Origin: Nocardia aobensis NBRC 100429
Lineage (GTDB): Bacteria; Actinomycetota; Actinomycetes; Mycobacteriales; Mycobacteriaceae
DNA length: 59,137 nt
Direction: 5' to 3'
NCBI RefSeq assembly: GCF_000308375.1
Contig: NZ_BAFQ01000172.1
Location: 1-59,137 of the forward strand
Numbering within the stretch: the stretch's first letter is position 1; every line of letters begins with the position of its first letter. A program made the translations under genes and the position numbers. This document shows positions 15,810-25,500 of this stretch, one piece after another. The notes beneath the pieces are model-generated. The model had not been told where the DNA came from. It saw only the letters and a list, made by a program, of their open reading frames with translations, and searched no databases.

Positions 15810-18786
15810 GTGTCGCCATTGCCGGGATCGGATCGAATCCGCGCCGCACGCACCAAGCTCGAGGCGGGAAGTGCCCTGTTCGCGGCCGTGCGCAAAGATC
15901 CGCGCATCGCCCGTGACCTGATCACCGGCCTGGTCGGCGCCGCCCGATCACAGCCCGCCCCCGAGGCCGTCCACGCCGAAGAGGCGGACGGTTACCTCAC
16001 GCCAGCCGGGGTGAGCGACTACGCCAAATCCGCGCACGCCCGCCGCAGCATCGCCGTGGCACCCGACACGGTGGCCGCTTACCTGTCGGATCTGAGCCGG
16101 CTGGCCGACTGGTTCACCCTGCACGCCGGCTGGCGCGGCCAAGCCCCCGGCGCCGTCCGGGAGGGCCTGACCTTCACACAGCAGGCGCTGGTGATGGGCA
16201 TCCCTGCGGAGTTGCGCTGGACGGTCGTCGAGGCCGGTGAGCGCGGTTTCGCCCTGGCCGGGGAGGGGCCGCAGGGCGTGCGGCTGGGATATTGGCTGAC
16301 CGTCGCCGGTTCCGGCAATCAGACAACGGTGTATTTCGATGCCGGGCTGGGCGGGCCGCCGGTCGAGGGCCCGCTGGGCGCGTCGGTGGCCCGCAGCCTC
16401 GGCGAGGCGATGGAGCAGTCCCTGGCCCGGCTGCCGGAAGCGATCGCCGCGGCCGGGCCGGTGAAAAAGCGTGCGGCGCAGCCCATTCGGCACCGTGCCT
16501 CGGGCACTGATATCGATCCGCGAACCCCCGTATTGGTGGGCGTCGGGCAGATCACCCAGCGCATACCGGATTCCGGTTACGGTGATCCGGCCGCGCTCGC
16601 GGTCACCGCGTTGCGCCGCGCCGCGGCCGACAGCGGAGCAGGGGAGGACCTGCTGCGCCGCGCGGACGCGGTGTTCGCGGTGGCGTGCACGTCGTGGCAG
16701 TACCGCGATATGGGCGCGGTGGTCGCGCAGCGATTGGGCGTGGCCGGTATCGACACCGCGCAGTCGAGTCCGTTCGGCGGCGACGGCGGTCAGCTGGTGA
16801 TCAACGAGGCCGCGGCGGCGATCGCAGCCGGTGACTACGACATGGTTCTGGGTCACCGGCGCGGAGGCCGGAGCGACGCAGGCCGCCGCGCAGCGCGCCG
16901 GTGTGGAGCTGTCCTGGCCGCAGCAGGATTCCGAGGTCGCGCCGACTCGTTCGATCGGTATCGACAAGCCGGCCAACAATCCGGCCGAGACGGCGGCGGG
17001 CCTGATCGCGCCGATCAATATGTACGCCCTGCTGGAGTCGGCGAACCGGCATCGGCTCGGCCGCAGTCCCGGCGATCACGCCAAGGCCGTGGCCGAACTC
17101 TGGTCGCGGCTGTCGGCGGTGGCCGCGCGCAACGAATATGCCTGGCAGCCAGAAGAATTCGATGCCGATCGGATCGCCACGCCCGGTCCGGACAATCGCA
17201 TGGTCTCCACGCCCTACACCAAGCTGGAATGCGCGAATCTGACCGTCGATATGGCCAGCGGCATCGTGATGTGCAGTGCCGCGGCCGCGCAGGAGGCCGG
17301 AATCGCGCAGGACAAGTGGATCTTCATCCACGCCGGCGCCTCCGGCCACGACGAGTGGTTCACCAGTGAACGCGCCGAGCTGGCCGCCTCACCGGCGATC
17401 GCGACGCTGGGCCGGGCGGTGCTCGAACACAGCGGTATCGGTGTCGACGCGCTGACCCATGTGGATCTCTACGCGTGTTTCCCGGTGGCGGTGCAGATCG
17501 CGGCGCGCGAATTGGGGTTGGCGATCGACGATCCGGCACGTCCGCTGTCGGTGACCGGCGGGCTGACCTTCGGCGGCGGTCCGGGCAACAATTACGGCGG
17601 CCACGCGGTGGCGACGATGGTGGCGCGGTTGCGGGCGGAACCGGGCACCTTCGGCCTGGCGAGTTCGCTGGGCTGGTATGTCACCAAACACGCCCTGGGC
17701 GTGTATTCGTCGCTGCCGCCCGCCCAGCCCTACCGGCATCTGCGCCCGATCATCGAGAATCCGCCGGCGCGTCCGGCCCGCGGCACCCACGACGGTCCGG
17801 CGGTGGTGGAGGCCTACACCGTCGCCTATGCCCGCGACGGGCAGCCGGAAGCGGCGATCCTGAGCCTGATCGAACCCGCGGGCGGCCGAATCCTGCTGCG
17901 CAACACCGATGCCGAGCTGATCGCGGAACTGGTCGACGGCGATCTGCTGGGCCTGCCGGTGACGGTATCCGGCCACGACATCAGCGTCGAGGGCCGCGAA
18001 CGGGTGGAATTGCCGGCCCCGCCCGCACCACCGGTACTGGTGGAGCGGCGCGGCCCGATCACGATCATCACGCTGAACCGCCCACAGGTGCGCAATGCCG
18101 TGAATCTGGCCACCGCCCTCGGACTGGAACGGGCCCTGGACGCCTACGAGGCCGATCCGTCGGCGCAGGTCGCGATCATCACCGGCGCGGGCGGATATTT
18201 CTGCGCCGGAATGGATCTCAAGGCCGCCGCGCGCGGTGAGACACCGATGACCGAGAAGCGCGGCCCGCTCGGTATCACCGCGCAGCCGCCGGTGAAGCCG
18301 TTGATCGCGGCGGTCGAGGGGCCTGCTCTGGCCGGCGGCTGCGAGCTGGCGCTGGCCGCGGATCTGGTGGTGGCGGCCCAGGATTCGACGTTCGGGATCC
18401 CGGAAGTCAAACGCGGACTGGTGGCCGTCGGCGGTGGCGTGTTGCGGCTGGCGCAGCGGTTGCCGCGTGCGGTGGCGATGGAGCTGGCGCTGACCGGTGA
18501 TCCGATCTCCGCCGACCGCGCGGCGGCGCTGGGACTGGTCAATCAGGTGACCGAATCGGGGAAGGCGCTCGACGCCGCGCTGGAGCTTGCGCAGCGGATC
18601 GCGGTGAACGCGCCGTTGAGTCTGGCGGCGAGCAAACGCATCATCGACGAATCACCGGACTGGTCCACCGATGTCGCGTTCACCCGCCAGCTCGAGGTGT
18701 CGGGCAGTGCGCTGGCGTCGGAGGATGCGGCCGAGGGTGTGCTGGCGTTCGCGCAGAAGCGCACGCCGGAGTGGAAGGGCCGCTGA
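15810..18786 (+). pseudogene. SRPBCC - thiolase-like - crotonase fusion, split by a +1 frameshift
   Basis: From GTG 15810 (SD AAGGAGG), about 228 residues form an SRPBCC-like domain (YAKSAHARRSIAVAPDTVAAYLSDLSRLADWF). A TLP1/SCP2-type thiolase-like domain begins at DPRTPVLVGVGQ. After codon 347 (DYDMVL, ending at 16850) the frame is lost. Dropping one G from the GGG at 16850-16852 restores VTGAEAGATQAAAQRAGVELSWPQ and a frame that stays open to 18786. The rest completes the thiolase (GGLTFGGGPGNNYGGHA), its extra C-terminal domain, a Pro-rich linker ELPAPPAPP, and a crotonase domain from about 18032 (GAGGYFCAGMDLKA, GPALAGGCELALAADL). No nucleophilic thiolase Cys is visible at QSSPFGGDGGQL. 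This is either one real mutation or a sequencing error. If it is real, only an SRPBCC-partial-thiolase fragment and perhaps a reinitiated C-terminal part are made. Confidence 0.8.
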
Positions 18787-18805
18787 GCAGCGCCACGCGG
18801 GACAT

Positions 18806-19459
18806 TCACGCGGTCAGAGCGGTGTAGGCGTCCGCGTAGAACACCGACTTGATCGAGCCCAGGGTGCCCTGATCCTTGGCGCCCAGCGGGGCCAGCAGCG
18901 CGGCGGCGGTGTCGACCTCCGTGCCCGCGGCGGCGGTGGCGTCGACCAGGCCGTATTCGTGTGCCTCGACCCCGCCGAATCGGCGGCCGGTGAGTACGGC
19001 GGCGGTGACGGCTTCCGCCGACAGCTTCGCCCGAACGAGCGCGGCCAGCGCCGGGGTGAACGGGACGTGGATGTCGACTTCGGGGAAGCAGAAGTAGCCG
19101 CGATCGGCGCGCATGACGCGCTGGTCGTGCGCGAGGGCGAGCATGGCGCCGGCGCCGAAGGCGTGGCCGGGCAGTGCCGCCACACTCGGTACCGGCAGGG
19201 TCAGCACGCGCGCCAGCAGCCCCTGCACCTGTTCGACGTACCACGGCGTGCGTTCGCCGTTGGCGCTCAACCAGTCCAGGTCGAGTCCGTTGGAGTAGAA
19301 CTTGCCGCCGGCGGTGGTGATCAATCCGGTGGCGCCGTCGGCGAGCACGGTGTCGAGGTGAGTGTCCACGGCGGCGAGGAACTCGGGGGAGAAACGGTTC
19401 TCGTCCGTGCCGAGGTCGAGGACGGCGATGCTGTCACGGTAGGTGAGGGTGGGGGACAT
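18806..19459 (-). CDS. Enoyl-CoA hydratase/isomerase family protein
   Basis: A 217-residue short crotonase. The first oxyanion segment is in TTAGGKFYSNGLDLDWL and the second in ALPGHAFGAGAMLALAHDQRVM. FCFPEVDIHVPFTPAL resembles delta3-delta2-enoyl-CoA isomerases more than hydratases, and a hydratase Glu pair is not evident. It probably acts on an unsaturated acyl-CoA. ATG 19459 has AAGGAG upstream. It lies in the leftward unit of the TetR gene, 43 bp downstream of it, and faces the crotonase end of the fusion gene. Confidence 0.85.
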   Translation of the reverse strand: MSPTLTYRDSIAVLDLGTDENRFSPEFLAAVDTHLDTVLADGATGLITTAGGKFYSNGLDLDWLSANGERTPWYVEQVQGLLARVLTLPVPSVAALPGHAFGAGAMLALAHDQRVMRADRGYFCFPEVDIHVPFTPALAALVRAKLSAEAVTAAVLTGRRFGGVEAHEYGLVDATAAAGTEVDTAAALLAPLGAKDQGTLGSIKSVFYADAYTALTA

Positions 19460-19502
19460 CGGGTCTCCTTCGGTTTTTCGGTGATGGCGGTGTTTGTGCG
19501 GG

Positions 19503-20123
19503 TCAGCGTTTCGGTGGTGGCCCGGCGGTGACGGCGGCACGGACGGCCGCCCGCAACCGCATGCGGGTGTCGGGGTCGGCGAGGCGGTCGCGCGACAGCA
19601 GCAGCGCGGTGGGCAGATCGACGATGCAGGCGGTGATCACCTCGACCGCGCGCCGGTCCTCGCGGTGCCACAGGTGCGCCGACAGCCTCCGCATCACCGC
19701 GACGAGCTCGCGGTGTTGTGCGCGCACCTCGGCGGCCACACTCTCGGGCAGCTCCGCGGCCAGGACCTCGTCGTGGCGCAGCATCGACACCAGGCGCGAG
19801 GAGGCCGGATACCGTTCGGCGAACTCCGCGGGCGCCTCGGCCGCGCGCACGACCGCCTGCACGGCGGCGTCGCTGCCGGAACCGTCGGCCAGCGCCGCGT
19901 CGACGAGTTCGCTCTGTACGTCCAGGAACCGGCGTGCGGCGCGAATCCACATGCGCGCCACCAGTTCCGCGCGCGAGCCGAAACTGTGGTAGATCGCCCC
20001 GTTCGACATCCCGCTGGCAGCCGCGACCGCGCGGATGGTCACCGCCGGCACACCGGCGGCCACGGCGAGCGCTTCGGCATGGTCGAGAACGACATCGAGA
20101 TCGTGAACGCGAGGGCGGGGCAC
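19503..20123 (-). CDS. TetR family transcriptional regulator
   Basis: A 206-residue regulator with an N-terminal helix-turn-helix (VTIRAVAAASGMSNGAIYHSFGSRAELVARMW) and an all-alpha ligand domain. The GTG at 20123 follows GGTGAGGAT; a TACGGT hexamer 6 nt upstream could alternatively make it leaderless. It precedes the enoyl-CoA hydratase-like gene and is probably co-transcribed with it, so an acyl-CoA or fatty-acid ligand is reasonable (inference). A clear dyad lies 14 bp upstream. Confidence 0.88.
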   Translation of the reverse strand: MPRPRVHDLDVVLDHAEALAVAAGVPAVTIRAVAAASGMSNGAIYHSFGSRAELVARMWIRAARRFLDVQSELVDAALADGSGSDAAVQAVVRAAEAPAEFAERYPASSRLVSMLRHDEVLAAELPESVAAEVRAQHRELVAVMRRLSAHLWHREDRRAVEVITACIVDLPTALLLSRDRLADPDTRMRLRAAVRAAVTAGPPPKR

Positions 20124-20137
20124 ATCCTCACCGTAAC

Positions 20138-20151
20138 AGAGCAACTGCTCT
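20138..20151. promoter_or_regulatory. TetR operator dyad
   Basis: AGAGCA-AC-TGCTCT, with perfect 6-bp arms, lies directly upstream of the TetR GTG. TAATAG, adjacent on the minus strand, may contribute to the promoter. It sits between divergent TetR and patatin genes, so the repressor may govern both. Confidence 0.5.
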
Positions 20152-20253
20152 ATTATTCGGTGGTGTGCGCCACTCCGGCGAGGCCGCCGACATCGCGGTC
20201 CGTGATGATCCGAGGCGCTGCGCGGCGGCGAGCTCACCGGTAGTGTCGCGCTC

Positions 20254-21093
20254 ATGTGTGCTGCACCTTCGCCCGACCGATTCCGCACCGCATTGGTACT
20301 GGGCGGTGGGGGCCCCGTCGGGATCGCGTGGATGGCGGGGGTGATGGTCGGATTGCGTGCCGCCGGGCTCGATCCCGCGCGCGCCGACCGGATCGTGGGC
20401 ACGTCGGCGGGTTCGGTGGTCGGCGCGGTGCTGGCGGCCGGAGGAGATCTGGAACACCTGGGCGCCACCCGGGCGCCCGGCGGTGAATCGTTCGCGCCGG
20501 ATCCGCGGCGGCTCGCCGAAATCTTCTCGCTGCGGACCTCGGGCGGCGACGCCCGCGAAATCCGCCGCCGCATGGGCGAATTGGCGCTGGCCGCCGATGC
20601 CGGAGATCCCGGCGACCACGTCGAGCGGATCGCCCGGCTGGCCGGTGTCACCGAGTGGCCGGATGCCGACCTGCGGGTCACCACCATCGATATCGGCACC
20701 GGTGAACTGCAGGTGTGGACCCGCGACACGGCGGCGACGTTGCCGCAGGCGCTGGCCGCGAGTACTTCGGTGCCGGGAGTCTTCCCGCCGATCCCGATCG
20801 GCGAATCCCGCTATTTCGACGGCGGCGTGCGCTCGGCCCTCAATGCCGACCTGGCCGCCGGCGCGGAGATCGTGGTGATCATGGAACCGCTCGCGCACAT
20901 GTTCCCCCGCACCCGCGCCGACAGCGCACACGGCGCGGCGACCGAGATCTCGCTCGCCCCCGACGCCGACGCGGTGTCGGTGTTCGGCTTCGACGTGTTC
21001 AACCCGGCCGCGTTGTCTCCTGCCTATGAGGCCGGGCTGCGCCAATCAGCGGATGCGGCAAAACAATTGGCGAACGTCGGATTCGATGCCTGA
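20254..21093 (+). CDS. Patatin-like phospholipase/esterase
   Basis: A 279-residue patatin-family lipid acyl hydrolase with a Ser-Asp dyad. The oxyanion motif is GGGGPVG, the nucleophile elbow GTSAG, and the catalytic Asp lies in YFDGGVRS. No signal peptide is seen, so it acts in the cytosol or on the inner leaflet. TAGTGT (20241-20246) lies 7 nt before ATG 20254 and no SD is present, which suggests a leaderless mRNA. It is divergent from TetR and may be part of the same lipid-responsive locus. Confidence 0.88.
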   Translation: MCAAPSPDRFRTALVLGGGGPVGIAWMAGVMVGLRAAGLDPARADRIVGTSAGSVVGAVLAAGGDLEHLGATRAPGGESFAPDPRRLAEIFSLRTSGGDAREIRRRMGELALAADAGDPGDHVERIARLAGVTEWPDADLRVTTIDIGTGELQVWTRDTAATLPQALAASTSVPGVFPPIPIGESRYFDGGVRSALNADLAAGAEIVVIMEPLAHMFPRTRADSAHGAATEISLAPDADAVSVFGFDVFNPAALSPAYEAGLRQSADAAKQLANVGFDA

Positions 21094-21129
21094 GACCGGC
21101 GCCTCGCGCGGGGGCCTCGGATATCCGGC

Positions 21130-22488
21130 TCAGCTGCCGACCGCACCCAACCCGTGTTGCGGCAGTTCGGGCAGCGCGGTGCGGTAGAGCCAGCTGTCCC
21201 ACAGCTCGCGCAGGGGTGCGGGGCTGTAGTGGCCGGCGAGGTCGGTGAAGTCTTCGGCGGCGACGGTGCCGTAGCGGTGCCGGGCGGTCCAGTCGCGCAG
21301 CAGGGTGAAGAAGGCGTCGTCGCCGAGGCGCAGGCGCAGCGCGTGCAGGGTGAGGGCGCCGCGTTTGTAGACCCGGTCGTCGAACATCGATGCCGGTCCG
21401 GGGTCGCCGATCACGAGGTCTTGCGGGTCGCGGGAGAGGTTCTGGCGGGCGGCGCGGGCCAGCTGGTCGGCGCTGGGTCCGCCGCCGGCCTGGGACCAGA
21501 TCCATTCGGCGTAGCAGGCGAATCCCTCGTGCAGCCAGATGTCGCGCCATTGCCGCACGGTGAGGCTGTTGCCGAACCACTGGTGGGCCAGTTCGTGCGC
21601 GATGAGCCGTTCCGCGCCGCGCTGCCCGTCGCAGTGGTTGGCGCCGAAGATCGACAATCCCTGTGCCTCGATGGGGATTTCGAGGTCGTCGTCGGTGACG
21701 ACCACGGTGTAGCCGTGGAACGGGTAGGGCCCGAACCGGCGCTCGAATTCGGCCATCATCTGTGGTTGCCGGGCGAAGTCGTGGTCGAAGGCGGTGCGCA
21801 GCCGCGGCGGCAGCACCGCGGTCATCGGCACCTTCGTGGCGCGTCCGGGGTCGATGCGGTGCGACCGGTAGGGCCCGATCTGAATGGTGGCCAGGTAGGA
21901 GGCCATCGGCTCGGACTGCTCGTAGACCCAGGTGGTCTGGCTGGATTTGGTGGTGCGGGCGGTGAGCACGCCGTTGGCGAGTGCGTGGTACGGGGAGTCG
22001 GTGGTGATCGAAATCCGGTAGCTCGCCTTGGAACTGGGGTGATCGTCGCACGGGAACCACGACGCCGCGCCGTTGGGCTGGCTCGCCACGAGCACACCGT
22101 CGGTGAGCTCCTCCCAGCCGACCTCACCCCACGGTCCGCGCACCGGTTTCGGGGTGCCGCCGTAGTGCACCACGATCGACAGTGCCGCTCCCGCGGGGAC
22201 CTGCCGGGCGGGTGTGATCGTCAGCTTCCCGCGGGTGTGAGTGTATTTGGCGGGTTTGGCGCCGTCGACGAAAACCTTTGCCACACTGAGTGTCTGCGAC
22301 AGATCCAGCGCGAACCGCGGCTGCACCGCGGTGGTCACCGCCGTGATGGTGGCCCGTCCGGTCAGCCGGTTGGCGGCGACCTTGTACCCCAGATCCAGTT
22401 CGTAGCGCGAGACCCGATAGCCGCGGTTGCCGTTCTGCGGCAGATAGTCGTCGATCGGCGCCTCGGCGCCACCTCTACCCAGCTTCAT
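21130..22488 (-). CDS. M1 family zinc aminopeptidase
   Basis: A 452-residue, short M1 metallopeptidase. The zinc site is HELAHQW (298-304), with the third ligand Glu321 in LHEGFACYAEW. The GxMEN motif is replaced by the EAQGLSIFG variant common in actinobacterial members. No signal peptide is present. It starts 13 bp after the stop of the Pls-type synthetase and is surely co-transcribed with it. Known epsilon-polylysine producers carry zinc aminopeptidase-type polylysine-degrading enzymes, so a role in trimming or tolerating the synthetase product is plausible (inference). The more general role is peptide turnover. Confidence 0.9.
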   Translation of the reverse strand: MKLGRGGAEAPIDDYLPQNGNRGYRVSRYELDLGYKVAANRLTGRATITAVTTAVQPRFALDLSQTLSVAKVFVDGAKPAKYTHTRGKLTITPARQVPAGAALSIVVHYGGTPKPVRGPWGEVGWEELTDGVLVASQPNGAASWFPCDDHPSSKASYRISITTDSPYHALANGVLTARTTKSSQTTWVYEQSEPMASYLATIQIGPYRSHRIDPGRATKVPMTAVLPPRLRTAFDHDFARQPQMMAEFERRFGPYPFHGYTVVVTDDDLEIPIEAQGLSIFGANHCDGQRGAERLIAHELAHQWFGNSLTVRQWRDIWLHEGFACYAEWIWSQAGGGPSADQLARAARQNLSRDPQDLVIGDPGPASMFDDRVYKRGALTLHALRLRLGDDAFFTLLRDWTARHRYGTVAAEDFTDLAGHYSPAPLRELWDSWLYRTALPELPQHGLGAVGS

Positions 22489-22501
22489 CGACGACCTGCC
22501 T

Positions 22502-25500
22502 TCACTTGCCGCGCCGGGTATCCGGCCACGGCGCAATCGGATTGCCCTGCCACCGGGTCGACGGCGGGACGGTGTCCCCGCGCATCACCAGCGACGCCGG
22601 GCCCACCGTCGCACCGGCGCCGATGCGCGCCGCCGGCAGTGCCACACAGTGCGGGCCGAGGGTGGCGCCGGCGTCGAGGGTCACGCTGTCCATGGACATG
22701 ATCCGATCATGGAACAGATGTGTTTGCACGACACAGCCGCGTTCCACGGTCGCCCCGTCGCCGAGGCTGACCAGATCGGCCTCGGGCAGCCAGTACGATT
22801 CGCACCACACTCCACGTCCGATGCGCGCGCCGAGCCCGCGCAGCCAGATGTTCATCACCGCGGTGCCGGTGGCCGCGCGCGCGAACCACGGCGCGGCAAC
22901 GGTTTCCACGAACGCGTCGCACACCTCGTTGCGCCACACGAACGAACTCCACAGCGGATGTTCCACCCGCTGGATACGGCCGACGATCAGCCATTTCGCC
23001 GCCACCGCGCACGCCCCGGCGACCGCACCGGCGATCAGCAGCACCACACCGGAACACAGCGCGGCCAGCCAGTATCCGGGCCCGGATGCCAGCCAGGCCA
23101 GTGTGAACAGCACACCCAGGCCGATGCCGAAGCTGAGGATCACGGGAACGAGCCGGCAGGTCTCCACCAGCGCGCGGGCCAGTTTGAGTTTCAGCGGCGG
23201 GTCGAAGGTGCGGGCGGTGTCGGAATCGCCGGCGGTGCGGCGCAACCGCACCGGCGGGCTGCCCAGCCACGACGAACCCGCTTTCGCCTTCTCCGGAGCC
23301 GCCGACAACACCGCCACCAAACCGTTCTTGGGCACCCGCCGTCCGGGCGCGGTCATCCCGGAGTTACCCAGAAAGGCCCGCTTTCCCACCTTCGCGCCGC
23401 CGATGTGCATCCAGCCGCCGCCGAGTTCGTAGCCGGCGATCATGGTGTCGTCGGCGAGGAACGCCCCGTCGGCGACCTTGGTGAATTTCGGCAGCAGCAG
23501 CACCGTCGACGCCTCGACGCCCTTGCCGACGTCGGCGCCGAGCAGCCGCAGCCACAGCGGGGTGAGCAGACTGGCATACAGCGGGAACAGGAAGGTGCGC
23601 GCGGAGTCGGTGAGCCGTTCGGTGGCCCAGGCCTGCCAGCCGACGCGGCTGCGCACCGGGTGGTAGCCCTCGGTCAATCCGATCGACAGCACCCGGATGG
23701 AGACGACGGTCACGGCGGCGAAGACGGCGAGCACGATCAGCGCGGCCACCGGCAGCATCAGCATCGCGTGCGCCAGTGCCCCGGTCAGGGTGGTTTCGTC
23801 GCGGATCCACCAGGCCAGCAGCAGTCCGCCCGCGGCGAGGGCGATCACCGGCAGCGCCGACAGCAGCATCGAGGTCACCCCGAAGGCGAGCACCCAGTGC
23901 AGCGCCCGCGGCGGTGTGGTGGCGGGCCAGCGATGTTCGGCGGGGCCGACTTTCACCGCGGGCGACCCGGCCCAGCTCTGTCCGGCCTTCACCTTCCCGA
24001 ACACGGCCGAGCCGGGTTCGATGACGGCGTTCTTGCCGATCACCGCGCCGGGCATCACCGTGGAGCGGGACCCGACCACCGCACCGGGGCCGATGCGTAT
24101 CTCACCGATGTGCACGAGGTCGCCGTCGATCCAGTATCCGGCCAGATCCACTTCCGGTTCGACACTGCACCCGTCGCCGAGTTCGAGCATCCCGGTGACC
24201 GGCGGCAGCGTATGCAGATCGACACCGTGCCCGATGCGTGCCCCGAGCGCACGGGCGAACGGCACCATCCACGGTGCGCCGGACAGATTTTCCGCGCCCG
24301 CCGCCTCGGCCATGCGCACCGCCGTCCACAGGCGCAGATGGACCGAGCCGCCGCGCGGATAGCTGCCGGGGCGCACGCCGCGCAGCAGCAGCCGAGCGCC
24401 GGCCACACAGATCGCCATCCGGCCGGGCGGTGAGATGAACAGGACGAATCCGGCCAGCGCCCACCACCACGACAGTCCCGGCATCCACGGCAGCGCACCG
24501 AAGCGGGAGGCGATGTTGGTGACCACGCCGAGCCAGGTCAGCCATTGCAGGCCGGTGAGGGTGGTCAGCGGCACCGAGGCCAGCACCTGGATCCATTGCG
24601 CGCGTCTCGGTGTCGGGGTGACGTGGCGGGTGGGTGCCTGTTCGGACGGCGCGGCGGCGTCGATGAATTCGGCCAGCGCGCCCAGGCGCGGATGGTCGTA
24701 GAGGTCGGCGACGGTGATCTGCGGCAGCCGTTCGCGCAGCGCGGTGACCAGTTGCGCCGCCGACAGCGAACCGCCACCGAGGTCGAAGAAGTCCGAATCC
24801 AGGCCGTCGATGTCGGCGCCGAGCACCGAATGCCACAGTCCCGCAAGCCAATACGCGGTGCCGTCCAGTCCCGCGCCGGGTTCGCCGCCGGCGCCGGGCA
24901 GCGGCCACGGCAGCGCGTCACGGTCGACCTTTCCCGATGTGCGCGTGGGCAATTCGTCGAGGACGGCCAGGCGGGGCACGAGGGCGGCGGGCAGTCGTTC
25001 GGCGAGCAGTTCCCGCGCGCGCGGCAGGTCGATGTCGTCGTCGCCGGTGGACAGGTAGCCGACGAGGATCGGGGTGCCGGTGGCGGTGGTGCGCACGGCG
25101 GCCGCGGCGGCGGTGACGCCGGGCAGATGTTGCAGCGCGGCGTCGAGTTCACCGAGTTCGATCCGCCGTCCGCCGACTTTGACCTGGTCGTCGGCGCGGC
25201 CGAGGAAGATCACTCCGGCGGGGTCGTTGCGCACCATATCGCCGGAGCGGTAGGCGCGCTGCCATCCGAGGGTCGGCATCGGCGCGTATTTCTCGGCGTC
25301 CTTGGCCGGGTCCAGGTAGCGGGCCAGTCCCACGCCGCCGATGACCAGTTCACCGGATTCCCCTTCGGGGACAGGCCTGCCGTCGGTGTCGACGACGGCC
25401 AGGTCCCAGCCGTCCAACGGTAATCCGATGCGCACCGGCGGGGTGCCGGTGAGCTGCGCCGCACACGCCACCACGGTGGCCTCGGTGGGCCCGTAGGTGT

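Noticed and set aside
22649..24433. Long plus-strand frame inside the Pls-like gene
   Set aside because: Shadow of the minus-strand synthetase; composition is non-protein-like and there is no ribosome site.
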